Shown: positions 14,898-23,224 of the stretch, in pieces
Position numbering within the stretch: the first letter of the stretch is position 1
How the letters are laid out: each line of letters opens with the position of its first letter
Source of the DNA: DASUBN01 sp035465695
GTDB taxonomy: Bacteria > Pseudomonadota > Gammaproteobacteria > Natronospirales > REEB76
Length of the DNA stretch: 33,725 nt
Assembly (NCBI GenBank): GCA_035465695.1
Contig: DATIVR010000031.1
Coordinates: 1 to 33,725 of the forward strand
Direction of reading: 5' to 3'
The notes under the pieces: model-generated
What the model was told of the DNA's origin: nothing
What the model saw: the letters and a program-made list of their open reading frames with translations, nothing else
Databases searched by the model: none
Position numbers and translations under genes: made by a program

Positions 14898-15767
14898 ATG
14901 ACCACAGCAACCATGAACCTCGTTCCGGTGCGCCAACTCACGGTGAGCCCCGTCGGCAGCTTGGATGCTTATGTCCAGGCGGTGCATGGCATCCCCGTAC
15001 TGACGCCGGAGCAGGAGAAAGAGCTGGCAGTCCGCTTCCACGATGAACAGGATGTGGAAGCCGCCCGTCAGTTGGTGTTGCACCACCTGCGTTTCGTGGT
15101 GCACGTGGCCCGGGGTTACCTGGGTTACGGCCTGCCCCTGGGCGACCTGATCCAGGAAGGCAACATCGGCCTCATGAAGGCCGTGAAGCGCTTCGACCCC
15201 AACGTGGGCGTGCGCCTCGTCTCCTTCGCCGTGCATTGGATCAAGGCGGAGATGCACGAGTACATCCTGAAGAACTGGCGCATCGTGAAGGTGGCCACCA
15301 CCAAGGCCCAGCGCAAGCTCTTCTTCAACCTGCGCAAATCCAAGAAGCGCTTAGGGTGGATGAACCGCGCGGAGGTGGAAGCCGTGGCCAAGGACCTCAA
15401 GGTGAGTCCTGAGGAAGTCCTGGAGATGGAATCCCGCCTCGCCGGCCAGGATGTAGGCTTCGATCTCACGCCCGAGACCGAGGACGAGGACAGCGTGTCG
15501 GTAGCGCCGGTGACTTACCTGGCGGACGAAGACTCGGATCCGGCCGAAGCTATCGAGCGGGAAGACTCCGATTCCCGGAACGGTGCGCGACTGGAACATG
15601 CGCTGGTGGGCCTGGATGAACGCAGCCGCCACATCCTCCAGCGCCGCTGGCTGGATGAGGAGAAGGCCACGCTGCAGGAGCTGGCGGACAAGTACCACAT
15701 CTCCGCTGAGCGGGTGCGGCAGTTGGAGAACAACGCCATCAAGAAGCTCAGGACGGCGATGGCTTAA
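14898..15767 (+). CDS. rpoH: RNA polymerase heat-shock sigma factor RpoH (sigma-32)
   Basis: It directs RNA polymerase to heat-shock promoters for chaperones and proteases. The 289 residues match the family. Region 2 is seen in HHLRFVVHVARGY...LIQEGNIGLMKAVKRFDP (62-101). The RpoH box QRKLFFNLR (138-146), which separates it from other group-3 sigmas, is intact. The C-terminal region 4.2 helix-turn-helix (LQELADKYHISAERVRQLENNAIKKL) is complete. A consensus AGGAGG (14887-14892) lies five bases before the ATG. The leader combines a sigma-E-like promoter and a CIRCE operator. It is a single-gene unit closed by a terminator, and it follows the classical ftsYEX-rpoH order with one inserted gene. 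Confidence 0.97.
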   Translation: MTTATMNLVPVRQLTVSPVGSLDAYVQAVHGIPVLTPEQEKELAVRFHDEQDVEAARQLVLHHLRFVVHVARGYLGYGLPLGDLIQEGNIGLMKAVKRFDPNVGVRLVSFAVHWIKAEMHEYILKNWRIVKVATTKAQRKLFFNLRKSKKRLGWMNRAEVEAVAKDLKVSPEEVLEMESRLAGQDVGFDLTPETEDEDSVSVAPVTYLADEDSDPAEAIEREDSDSRNGARLEHALVGLDERSRHILQRRWLDEEKATLQELADKYHISAERVRQLENNAIKKLRTAMA

Positions 15768-15791
15768 GGCGCTAGCCAACCATCGAAACTG

Positions 15792-15816
15792 AAAGCCCGG
15801 CACACGCCGGGCTTTT
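15792..15816. terminator. Terminator of rpoH, probably bidirectional
   Basis: AAAGCCCGGC (15792-15801) pairs perfectly with GCCGGGCTTT (15806-15815) around ACAC, with a further T at 15816. It lies 24 bases after the rpoH stop. Read on the minus strand it ends in CTTTCAGTTTC and touches the stop of the convergent gene, so it may serve both. Confidence 0.87.
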
Positions 15817-16436
15817 CATTTCGCAGGGTTCGGCCCCGGATAGCAGCTACTGGGGGGGCGCTCACCGGCAGCGGACTCCACCATGGGACTCTTGGCATCC
15901 GGATCCGGCGTCACATCCAGCGTCAATGTGAACCTTTCCAGCTTTCCCTCCTGCCAGCCGATATCGGAATATCCGACAGTCAAGTCCATGCCCCGTAACC
16001 TGAAGTGCCTGAGGGTGCTGTACTCGGGATACTGCAGGCATGCGCCCTGGAGCTGTCTGGCCAGCAGCCGTCCGCGGTTGTACCAATCATTGCTCTGTTC
16101 TTTCCTGTTGTCCGCCGCCAACAGGTTTACCGCCGAGACCGTGTCATTTTGGAACGGAAACAGCGCGCACTGATAATCCCCGGACCAAGCCAACTCCGAA
16201 GTATCGGCATAGTCGCCGGTATGGCACTCGAAGAGATAGACCTGCTTGCCCGCGCCATCCTGCAGGAAGACGGTGAAGGGAACATCAGCGCCTGGCTGGG
16301 GACGCACGAAGTGGAGGATCGCGTGCAGCGGCTTGACCTGGATCCAGCCTGAAGGCGGCGCAGTCGCCGTGGGGTTTTTGAGGAGGAGCAAGCCTGCCCA
16401 GAGCTCCGGCCGCAACCATGTGCGTCTATGGCGCAT
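15816..16436 (-). CDS. Hypothetical protein downstream of cyoE
   Basis: From the ATG at 16436 the protein has 206 residues. I do not recognise a family. It has a short hydrophobic N-terminal stretch (LWAGLLLL, 12-19) after several arginines, possibly an inefficient signal or anchor. The body is beta-rich, with cysteines at 71, 90, 133 and 198, and a proline-rich tail. The frame stays open upstream to 16604, but that would overlap cyoE; 86 bases separate the chosen start from the cyoE stop. It is last in the SURF1-ctaA-cyoE run and may be co-transcribed, but a role in oxidase assembly is only a guess. Confidence 0.6.
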   Translation of the reverse strand: MRHRRTWLRPELWAGLLLLKNPTATAPPSGWIQVKPLHAILHFVRPQPGADVPFTVFLQDGAGKQVYLFECHTGDYADTSELAWSGDYQCALFPFQNDTVSAVNLLAADNRKEQSNDWYNRGRLLARQLQGACLQYPEYSTLRHFRLRGMDLTVGYSDIGWQEGKLERFTLTLDVTPDPDAKSPMVESAAGERPPSSCYPGPNPAK

Positions 16437-16522
16437 GACTGCATGATAGCGCCAAAGCAGAAACCCGGCGCCGACCGGTCCAGCAGTCGCCGGGCCGTGG
16501 ACGGACTCACTCACCGCACCGG

Positions 16523-17413
16523 TCAGACCCGCGACAGAAACGCGGGGACGTAGTGATCCAATAGCAGCGCCGCGAACAGCAGCGAGAGATACCAGATGGA
16601 CCAACGGAAAGTACGCATGGGGAGCGTGTCGTCATCGGTGGCACGCAACTTCCAGGCATACCAGACGAAGATGAGGCCAAGCACCAAGGCGGCGGCGAGG
16701 TAGAGCAGCCCACTCATGCCGATGGCGAACGGCAGCAGGCTGACGCCCAGCAGGATCAGGGTGTAGAGCAGTATCTGCAGCTTGGTATAAGGCACGCCGT
16801 GGGTGACGGGGAGCATGGGGACGCCCACCTTGGCGTAGTCCTCGCGCCGGTGGATGGCGAGGGCCCAGAAATGCGGCGGGGTCCAGATGAAGATGATGAG
16901 GAACAAGAGGTAGGCGCCTGCGCCGGGGTGGCCGGTGACGGCGGTCCAGCCCAGGAGCGGCGGCGCGGCACCGGCGGCACCGCCGATCACGATGTTCTGC
17001 GGCGAGGCGCGCTTCAAGAACACAGTGTAGATGACGGCATAACCGATCAGCGAGAAGAAAGTGAGCACCGCCGTGAGCGTGTTCACCAACGCCGTCAGTA
17101 TCAGCATGGAGAGCATGGTGAGGATGAGCGCATACAGCAACACCTGGCGCTCGGTCACTTGCCCGGTGGGCAGGGGCCGGTGCCGGGTGCGGAACATCAC
17201 CGCATCGATACGCTGGTCCAGAAGATGGTTCACCGCCGCGGCGCCAGAAGCCGCGAGGCCGATGCCGAGGGTGCCGAAGATCAGCTTGGAAAGCGGCGGC
17301 CAGCCGGGCACCGCGAGGAACATGCCCACCACCGCCGTGAACACGATGAGCGCCACCACCCTGGGCTTGCCGAGCTCGTAGAAGTCACGCCACGTGGCGA
17401 TTGCAGCGTTCAT
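16523..17413 (-). CDS. cyoE: Protohaem IX farnesyltransferase (haem O synthase)
   Basis: This UbiA-type membrane prenyltransferase adds a farnesyl group to haem B, giving haem O, the precursor of haem A. The 296 residues are mostly hydrophobic helices. The first Asp-rich motif is NHLLDQRID (62-70) followed by RTRHRPLP, and the second conserved loop is REDYAKVGVPMLP. It is also called ctaB next to ctaA. The ATG overlaps the ctaA stop by four bases (ATGA), so the two steps of haem A synthesis are translationally coupled. Confidence 0.95.
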   Translation of the reverse strand: MNAAIATWRDFYELGKPRVVALIVFTAVVGMFLAVPGWPPLSKLIFGTLGIGLAASGAAAVNHLLDQRIDAVMFRTRHRPLPTGQVTERQVLLYALILTMLSMLILTALVNTLTAVLTFFSLIGYAVIYTVFLKRASPQNIVIGGAAGAAPPLLGWTAVTGHPGAGAYLLFLIIFIWTPPHFWALAIHRREDYAKVGVPMLPVTHGVPYTKLQILLYTLILLGVSLLPFAIGMSGLLYLAAALVLGLIFVWYAWKLRATDDDTLPMRTFRWSIWYLSLLFAALLLDHYVPAFLSRV

Positions 17414-18393
17414 TTCTTTCCGGCGTTGACGGACCAGTTGAGTGTCACGATCGAGACCAGCAGCAAGGCCGCGACACCGTTGTGCAGGTCGGCGATCGCC
17501 AGCGGCCAGCCGAACTTCACCAGACTGATGCCGAGGCAGACCTGCAGCACCAGCAGCATGGCCACCGCCGCCGCGACGCGGCGCAGCGCCGGTGCCTTGA
17601 GCAGCATCCAGAGCGCCGTACCACCCACCACCAGGAAGGTGATGAGCGCCCCCAGGCGATGGGCCATGTGGATGGCCATGCGCGCCGGGTTGGCCAGGAT
17701 GCCGCCCTGGTAATCAGGTCCCAGGCCATGCCAGCTGAAGCCGGAGGCGAAATCCATGGCCGGCCAGAGACTACCCTGGCAAGTGGGGAAATCCGGGCAG
17801 GCGATGGCGGCATAGTTGCTGCTCACCCAGCCGCCCAGCGCGATCTGGCAGACGAGCACGATGAGGCTCAGGGCGGCGAAGACGCGCAGGCGCGGCGTGG
17901 CGGCAGCCCCGAGGCGCAGGTAGCCACCGCTCTGCAACACCAACAAGGCGAGCAAGGAGAGCGTGGCGAGGCCGCCCAACAGATGCGCCGTCACCACCGG
18001 TGGGAACAGGAGCAAGGTCACAGTCCACATGCCCAGCAAGGCTTGCAGGATCAGCAGCACCGCCAGGAGGGCGGGCAGCAACTTGGGCTGGTCGGGTCGC
18101 TGGCGCCGCCACACGGCCATCACCGCCAGGGCGAAGATGAGCGCGCTCAACGCACCCACGAAGTAACGGTGGATCATCTCCTTCCAGGCGCGGGCCGGCT
18201 CCAGCGGCCGCGCCGCCAGGAGCGTGCTGTTCACTTCGGAGGCAGCAGGCACCGAGACATGGCCGTAGCAGCCGGGCCAGTCGGGGCATCCCAAGCCCGC
18301 CTGGGAGAGACGCACATAGGCGCCCAGCATCACCACGCCGAACGCCAGCACCGCGGCGACGATCGCGATATAGAGGAAATATTTCTTGGACAT
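17410..18393 (-). CDS. ctaA: Haem A synthase
   Basis: This membrane enzyme oxidises the methyl group of haem O to the formyl group of haem A, needed by the aa3-type oxidase in this window. The 327 residues form two related four-helix halves. The histidines expected to bind haem occur in MIHRYFVG, TAHLLGG, HMAHRLGA and DLHNGVA. Both extracytoplasmic loops have a cysteine pair, GLGCPDWPGCYG (C36, C42) and IACPDFPTCQG. The start follows the preceding stop without a gap, and the end overlaps cyoE. Confidence 0.94.
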   Translation of the reverse strand: MSKKYFLYIAIVAAVLAFGVVMLGAYVRLSQAGLGCPDWPGCYGHVSVPAASEVNSTLLAARPLEPARAWKEMIHRYFVGALSALIFALAVMAVWRRQRPDQPKLLPALLAVLLILQALLGMWTVTLLLFPPVVTAHLLGGLATLSLLALLVLQSGGYLRLGAAATPRLRVFAALSLIVLVCQIALGGWVSSNYAAIACPDFPTCQGSLWPAMDFASGFSWHGLGPDYQGGILANPARMAIHMAHRLGALITFLVVGGTALWMLLKAPALRRVAAAVAMLLVLQVCLGISLVKFGWPLAIADLHNGVAALLLVSIVTLNWSVNAGKK

Positions 18394-18966
18394 CTAAGCT
18401 TCGCTCGATCCCAGGAGATGACGCAGATCGATGAGGATGAACTTGGGGTCCTGCGCCAACGAATAACGCAGCACCACGTAGCCATGCTGGTCCACCAGGA
18501 AGACATACCGGGATGCATCGGCGCCGAAGCCCGCGCGCAATATCTCCTCGCTCACGGCGCGGCCGGTGAGCCCGGGATTGCCCTGCGTCAGATCCGTGGC
18601 GGGCATGCTGGGGGCGAGATACAGGAGCTTCACCTGGTCGGTCTGTTCACCCAAGGCGAGGCGGGTCACCTGCATCACATGCAGCGCCCGGCGGCAGCCG
18701 TCGTCGCAACCCGCCGCGCCGGCATACACCAGGGTCAGGTGATGGCCAAACCAATCTGCCGGCAGGCCGAGGGTGGCTGCATCCAGCAGCCGCGGCGGCT
18801 GCACGAACTCGCCCTTCTGGGTGGTGCCCAGATGCACCTTGTTGATGTTGGCGTAGAGAAGCCAGGAGCCCAGCACCGGCGCAAGGAAGATGATCAGCAG
18901 CAACAACAGGGTTCGCCGGCTCTTGCGGAGGTTGGCCTGTTGTTCGGGGGTCGGAGCCTGATTCAT
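18394..18966 (-). CDS. Single-pass membrane protein with thioredoxin/SCO-like CxxxC motif
   Basis: The 190-residue protein has one N-terminal membrane helix (about 19-38) and a periplasmic domain. The motif AGCDDGC (C87, C91) is a CxxxC pair like the copper-binding motif of SCO proteins. FLVDQHGYVVLRYS near 156-169 resembles the late strand of thioredoxin-like folds. It lies between SURF1 and ctaA, overlapping SURF1 by four bases and abutting ctaA. A role in copper delivery to or thiol reduction of the CuA site is likely by analogy. The SCO histidine is not at an obvious position, so it may be a reductase-like relative, not a true Sco1. Confidence 0.7.
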   Translation of the reverse strand: MNQAPTPEQQANLRKSRRTLLLLLIIFLAPVLGSWLLYANINKVHLGTTQKGEFVQPPRLLDAATLGLPADWFGHHLTLVYAGAAGCDDGCRRALHVMQVTRLALGEQTDQVKLLYLAPSMPATDLTQGNPGLTGRAVSEEILRAGFGADASRYVFLVDQHGYVVLRYSLAQDPKFILIDLRHLLGSSEA

Positions 18967-19709
18967 GTCTCACCTTGCTTGCGGCGGCCGCGCCGCAGGT
19001 TGACCACCAGCCATACCGCGAAGACTGCGACGGCCAGCATCAGCCACTGGAACATGTAGCCCCAGTGGCGTGCCGGCGGCAGTCCGACGTTCAGGGTGGT
19101 ATCGCGCACATAGCCATCGGGCTGTGCCGGATCCAGATGCAGCACGGGAGTCATGAGCTTGGATCCGAAGAAGGGCCTGAGGTCGGAGAGCGATGGATAG
19201 AACATGAGCTTGGGCCACCCGGCGGCGGGCGGAGCAGGCTGGCCGAGCTTCAAGCCGGGTGCGGGCAGCGTGCCGATGGAGGCTTCGATACGGCGGGGAT
19301 CGCCGGGGACGCTCACGTCGGGAGGATTGCCCTCGCGATCTCCCGCCACCCAACCACGGTCCACCAGCACCACCACCCCGCCCTGCATCAGGAACGGCGT
19401 GAGCACCTCGTAACCCACATCCTGGTCATGGGTCATGTCCTGCAACAATATCTGCCGCCCGGAGTCGTAGCTGCCGAGCGCTTCCACCTTGAGATAAGGA
19501 GGAAAGCTCTCCAGGGTCGGATCCGACAGCAACGCGTCCAGGGAGACCGGAGCACGCTTGGCCTGGGCCGCATATTGCGCCAGCAGCGTCTGCTTGTATT
19601 CGGCGCGGTGCCATTGCCAGCGGGCCAGGGACAGGAACAGCAGGCACAGCACCACCATGGCCAGCGTGGGCCACAAGGCGGGACGGAATCCCCATTTGCC
19701 TAGGCGCAC
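18963..19709 (-). CDS. SURF1 family cytochrome oxidase assembly protein
   Basis: SURF1 (Shy1) proteins help insert haem A into oxidase subunit I. The 248 residues have the classic layout: an N-terminal helix (about 10-30) followed by ARWQWHRAEYKQ, a periplasmic domain with QDMTHDQDVGYEVLTPF and VLVDRGWV, and a C-terminal helix preceded by PARHWGYMFQWLMLA. The start is a GTG at 19709 with AAGGTAG nine bases upstream. Only 42 bases separate it from the divergent small gene. It is first in a run with the CxxxC protein, ctaA and cyoE. Confidence 0.92.
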   Translation of the reverse strand: MRLGKWGFRPALWPTLAMVVLCLLFLSLARWQWHRAEYKQTLLAQYAAQAKRAPVSLDALLSDPTLESFPPYLKVEALGSYDSGRQILLQDMTHDQDVGYEVLTPFLMQGGVVVLVDRGWVAGDREGNPPDVSVPGDPRRIEASIGTLPAPGLKLGQPAPPAAGWPKLMFYPSLSDLRPFFGSKLMTPVLHLDPAQPDGYVRDTTLNVGLPPARHWGYMFQWLMLAVAVFAVWLVVNLRRGRRKQGET

Positions 19710-19751
19710 GGGCGAGTGCTACCTTGCCCGGCTTCTACCGGGACCTGAACC

Positions 19752-19955
19752 ATGAAGCTGATCATCGTCCTCATCTTCGCCGGCATCCTCGCAGCCTTGT
19801 TCTCGGGCATGTTCTTCATGATACGCGACAAGGGCGACTCCACCCGCAACGTGAAGTCACTCAGCATCCGCATCGGCCTGTCGCTGGCCCTGTTTGCGCT
19901 GCTCATCATCCTCTACCTGACGGGCGTCATCCACCCGAACGCGGTGACGCCGTAA
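19752..19955 (+). CDS. DUF2909-like twin transmembrane protein
   Basis: A 67-residue protein with two membrane helices (about 2-23 and 41-60) joined by a short basic loop, DKGDSTRNVKSLSIR. Small proteins of this shape (DUF2909) are regularly found between SURF1 and the cox genes in proteobacteria. The function is unknown; association with oxidase assembly comes from location only. GGGA precedes the ATG at a suitable distance. It is the only plus-strand gene in the oxidase region. Confidence 0.8.
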   Translation: MKLIIVLIFAGILAALFSGMFFMIRDKGDSTRNVKSLSIRIGLSLALFALLIILYLTGVIHPNAVTP

Positions 19956-19981
19956 ACAAGAAGCGCCGCTCGCGCGGCGCT
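19953..19981 (-). terminator. Terminator of the coxBA-ctaG-coxC operon
   Basis: Read on the minus strand, the stem AGCGCCGC/GCGGCGCT (19962-19969 and 19974-19981, loop TCGC) is followed by TTCTTGTTTA. It lies 26 bases after the coxC stop. Its T-rich tail reaches the stop codon of the opposing small gene. In the plus direction there is no T-tract. Confidence 0.82.
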
Positions 19982-20007
19982 CCCTGTCATCTGTTCGTCC
20001 GCGCGGC

Positions 20008-20892
20008 TTACAGCCAGTAGACGAAGATATATAAACCCAACCACACCACGTCCACGAAGTGCCAGTACCAGCTCACCGCCTCGAAGGCGAAGTGATGGTT
20101 CGGCGTGAAGTGGCCCTTCAGGGAGCGGCCCAGCATCACGCACAGCATCAGTGCGCCGATGGTGACGTGCAGGCCGTGGAAGCCGGTGAGCATGAAGAAC
20201 GTGGAGCCGTAGATGCCCGTGCCGAGGGTCAGGTTCTGCGCCGTGTAAGCGTGGTGGTACTCCATGCCCTGGAGGCACACGAAGCTGAAGCCCAGGAGCA
20301 CCGTGAACAGCAGGAACAGCGAGGTCTTCCTGTTGTTGCCGGCCTTGAGGGCCCAATGCGCGATGGTCACGGTGAGGCCGGAGGTGAGCAGGATCGCGGT
20401 GTTGAGCGCCGGGACGCCGAGGGCCTCCATGGCCTTGAAGGCGCCGCCGATGCCGGCCGGACCGTTGGTGGGCCAGGCCGCCTCGAAGCCGCGCCACAAC
20501 AGCAGGTTGGTGAACAGGAACTTGCCCTGGCCGCCCAGCCAGGCGAGCGAGAAGGTGCGGGCATAGAACAGCGCACCGAAGAAGGCGGCGAAGAACATGA
20601 CCTCCGAGAAGATGAACCAGGTCATGCCCCAGCGGAACGAGCGGTCCACCTGTTCGTTGTAGGCGCCCGACAGGCTCTCGCGGATCACCGTGCCGAACCA
20701 GCCGAACATCATCAACAGGATGATCAGCATGCCGAGCGGCATGATGAAGTGGCCGGCGCTGATGTCCTCGAGCCATAGCGCGGCTCCCACCAGCGTGGTG
20801 AACAGGCCGATGGAGCCGACGATGGGCCAATGGCTGCCGTGCGGCACGTAGTAGTGGCTATTGTCGTGTTCCGCGGTGACGTCGACTGACAT
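20008..20892 (-). CDS. coxC: Cytochrome c oxidase subunit III
   Basis: This core membrane subunit stabilises the oxidase and aids proton uptake. The 294 residues form about seven helices. FRWGMTWFIFSEVMFFAAFFGALFYAR (from about residue 86) includes the conserved glutamate. GMEYHHAY and the C-terminal FHGLHVTIGALML and EAVSWYWHFVDVVWLGLYI segments are diagnostic. GAGGAAG precedes the ATG. It lies 15 bases after ctaG and ends the operon. Confidence 0.96.
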   Translation of the reverse strand: MSVDVTAEHDNSHYYVPHGSHWPIVGSIGLFTTLVGAALWLEDISAGHFIMPLGMLIILLMMFGWFGTVIRESLSGAYNEQVDRSFRWGMTWFIFSEVMFFAAFFGALFYARTFSLAWLGGQGKFLFTNLLLWRGFEAAWPTNGPAGIGGAFKAMEALGVPALNTAILLTSGLTVTIAHWALKAGNNRKTSLFLLFTVLLGFSFVCLQGMEYHHAYTAQNLTLGTGIYGSTFFMLTGFHGLHVTIGALMLCVMLGRSLKGHFTPNHHFAFEAVSWYWHFVDVVWLGLYIFVYWL

Positions 20893-20907
20893 GGCTTCTT
20901 CCTCTGG

Positions 20908-21459
20908 TTACGCCCCGGGCGCCTGCCCGGGCGTGACGTTGTAATACGTGTAGGAGATGGTCACGCTGGTGATGTCCTTAGGCAGGGCCGGATCGATATA
21001 GAACCGCACCGGCATATGCTTGGACTCATGCGGACCGAAGCTCTCCTTGGTGAAACAGAAACACTCGGTCTTGTGGACGAAACGGGCCGCCTCGCCCGGC
21101 TCGTAGGCGGCCACCGCCTGCGCAGTGACGTCGCCGCCGCTCTTGTTCTCGGCGAAGAACGAGGTGCCATACAGCTCGCCCGGATGCACCTTCATCGAAT
21201 CCTGGTCCGGGTGGAACGCGAACGGCAGCCTGGTATTCACGTTGGACAGGAACAGCACCGTGATGCTGCGATCCTTGTCCGCTTCCCCCGCATAAGCCGA
21301 GGACACCGCCTCCACGCCCCGGCCGTTGAGGCCGGTGAGCCGGCACACCACGTTGTAGAGGGGCACCAGCGCGAAACCGAAGGCGAACATCCCGACCAGC
21401 ATCAACGAGAGGCTCAGTATCACCCTGCGGTGGCGCTTGGGGGCCGGCGTCCCGGTCAT
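20908..21459 (-). CDS. ctaG: Cytochrome c oxidase assembly protein CtaG/Cox11
   Basis: This membrane-anchored copper chaperone inserts the CuB copper into subunit I. From the ATG at 21459 it has 183 residues: a helix at about 13-35, C39 near its end (VPLYNVVCRLTG), and a beta-rich periplasmic domain with the copper-binding CFCF motif (C133, C135). I chose this ATG because it overlaps the stop of the preceding 40-residue frame (ATGA); an in-frame GTG at 21471 is inside that frame. It lies between coxA and coxC, the usual place. Confidence 0.95.
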   Translation of the reverse strand: MTGTPAPKRHRRVILSLSLMLVGMFAFGFALVPLYNVVCRLTGLNGRGVEAVSSAYAGEADKDRSITVLFLSNVNTRLPFAFHPDQDSMKVHPGELYGTSFFAENKSGGDVTAQAVAAYEPGEAARFVHKTECFCFTKESFGPHESKHMPVRFYIDPALPKDITSVTISYTYYNVTPGQAPGA

Positions 21460-21578
21460 ATCTGGCGCCACTTCACCAGGAAGAAGATGCCCACATAGAA
21501 TGCCAGTGCCAACAGCCCCAGCAAGGCGGCGTTGCGCAGCGCCCTCTTCCGCTCAGGCGTCATGCCTTCTTTACCCAT
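21456..21578 (-). CDS. Small single-pass membrane protein between coxA and ctaG
   Basis: A 40-residue frame begins at the ATG at 21578, 18 bases after the coxA stop, and its TGA overlaps the ctaG ATG. It encodes a basic N-terminus (TPERKRALRN) and one membrane helix (AALLGLLALAFYVGIFFLV) with a KWRQI tail. Such mini-proteins are common at this exact spot in proteobacterial cox operons and are annotated as small oxidase assembly proteins. A second in-frame ATG at 21563, with AGAAGG just upstream, is an equally good start. The function is inferred from location only. Confidence 0.75.
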   Translation of the reverse strand: MGKEGMTPERKRALRNAALLGLLALAFYVGIFFLVKWRQI

Positions 21579-21596
21579 GGCGATCACGCGTACCGC

Positions 21597-23198
21597 TCAA
21601 TCCCGGTATGGGTGTTCCCACACTTCCTTGTCGGGAGGCGTGGTCCAGCTGTGGTACGGCGGCGGCGAGGGCAGATGCCACTCGAGGCCGGTAGCGCCTT
21701 CCCAGGGCTTGGCGGGAGCCTTCTCACCGCCGCGGATGCAGCTGATGATCACGTACAGGAAGATCAGCTGGGAAGCGCCGAACAGGAAGCCGCCGATGGA
21801 GGACAGCATGTTGAGGTCGGTGAACTGCACCGGGTAGTCCGGGATGCGGCGCGGCATGCCGGCCATACCCAGGAAGTGCTGCGGGAAGAACAGCACGTTC
21901 ACGAAGATTGTCGAGCACCAGAAATGCAGCTTGCCGAGCTTCTCGTTGTACATGTGGCCGGTCCACTTGGGCAACCAGTAGTAGGCGGCGGCCATGATGG
22001 CGAAGGCCGCGCCGGTCACCAGCACGTAGTGGAAATGCGCCACCACGAAGTAGCTGTCCTGGTACTGGAAGTCCGCCGGCACCATGGCGCAGGCCACGCC
22101 GGAGAAGCCGCCGATGGTGAACAGGAACAGGAACGCGAGCGCGAACAGCATCGGCGTCTCGAAGGTGATGGAACCGCGCCACAGGGTGGCGGTCCAGTTG
22201 AACACCTTCACGCCGGTGGGCACCGCGATCAGCATGGTCGTGAACATGAAGAACAGCTCACCCGCCAACGGCATGCCCACCGTGAACATGTGGTGGGCCC
22301 ACACGATGAACGACAGGAAGGCGATGGACGCCACCGCGTAGACCATCGACTCGTAGCCGAACAGCGCCTTGCGGGAGAAGGCCGGGATGATCTCCGAGAT
22401 GATGCCGAAAGCCGGCAGGATCATGATGTACACCTCGGGATGCCCGAAGAACCAGAAGATGTGCTGGTACATCACCGGGTCGCCGCCGCCGGCGGCGTTG
22501 AAGAAGCTGGTGCCGAAGTACTTGTCGGTGAGCAGCATGGTGACCGCGCCGGCCAGCACCGGCATCACCGCGATCAGCAGATAGGCGGTGATGAACCAGG
22601 TCCATACGAACAGGGGCATCTTCAACAGCGTCATCTTCGGCGCGCGCAGGTTGAGGATGGTCACCACGATGTTGATGGCGCCCATCACCGAGCTGATGCC
22701 CATCATGTGCACGGCGAAGATCACGAACGGGAAGGCCACGCCGGTCTGCAGCATCAGCGGCGGATACATGGTCCAGCCGCCGGCCGGGCCGCCGCCGGGC
22801 AGGAAGGCGGTGCCGATCAGCAGGGTGAAGGCGAACGGCAGGATCCAGAAGCTCCAGTTGTTCATGCGCGGCAGCGCCATGTCCGGCGCGCCGATCATGA
22901 TCGGGATCATCCAGTTGGCCAGGCCCACGAACGCCGGCATGATCGCGCCGAAGATCATGATCAGCGCGTGCATGGTGGTGAGTTCGTTGAAGGTGGCCGG
23001 ATCCATGAGCTGCATGCCGGGCTTGAACAGCTCGGCGCGGATGCCCATGGCGAAGGCGCCGCCGATGAAGAACATGGTCAGGCTGAACAGCAGGTACAGC
23101 GTGCCGATGTCCTTGTGATTGGTGGTGGTGATCCACCGCATCAGGCCGCTCGGGTGGTGCTCGCCGTGGGTATCGTGGTCGAGGGTGACTGCGCTCAT
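21597..23198 (-). CDS. coxA: Cytochrome c oxidase subunit I (haem-copper oxidase, A-type)
   Basis: The catalytic subunit reduces oxygen at a haem a3-CuB centre and pumps protons. The 533 residues hold all ligands: the haem a histidine in TTMHALIMIF, the CuB and cross-link residues in GHPEVYIMILP, the CuB pair in WAHHMFTVGM, and the haem a3/a histidines in HFHYVLV. The D-channel aspartate (GAPDMALPRMNN), the pumping glutamate (HPEVY) and the K-channel lysine (VPTGVKVFNW) are all present, so it is an A1-type pump. It lies 26 bases after coxB. Confidence 0.98.
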   Translation of the reverse strand: MSAVTLDHDTHGEHHPSGLMRWITTTNHKDIGTLYLLFSLTMFFIGGAFAMGIRAELFKPGMQLMDPATFNELTTMHALIMIFGAIMPAFVGLANWMIPIMIGAPDMALPRMNNWSFWILPFAFTLLIGTAFLPGGGPAGGWTMYPPLMLQTGVAFPFVIFAVHMMGISSVMGAINIVVTILNLRAPKMTLLKMPLFVWTWFITAYLLIAVMPVLAGAVTMLLTDKYFGTSFFNAAGGGDPVMYQHIFWFFGHPEVYIMILPAFGIISEIIPAFSRKALFGYESMVYAVASIAFLSFIVWAHHMFTVGMPLAGELFFMFTTMLIAVPTGVKVFNWTATLWRGSITFETPMLFALAFLFLFTIGGFSGVACAMVPADFQYQDSYFVVAHFHYVLVTGAAFAIMAAAYYWLPKWTGHMYNEKLGKLHFWCSTIFVNVLFFPQHFLGMAGMPRRIPDYPVQFTDLNMLSSIGGFLFGASQLIFLYVIISCIRGGEKAPAKPWEGATGLEWHLPSPPPYHSWTTPPDKEVWEHPYRD

Positions 23199-23224
23199 TT
23201 ACGTGTCTCCGGAATCCGTATGTT

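Noticed and set aside
17401..19059. A 552-codon plus-strand frame across ctaA and neighbours
   Set aside because: Gln/His/Arg-rich shadow spanning three well-supported minus-strand genes.
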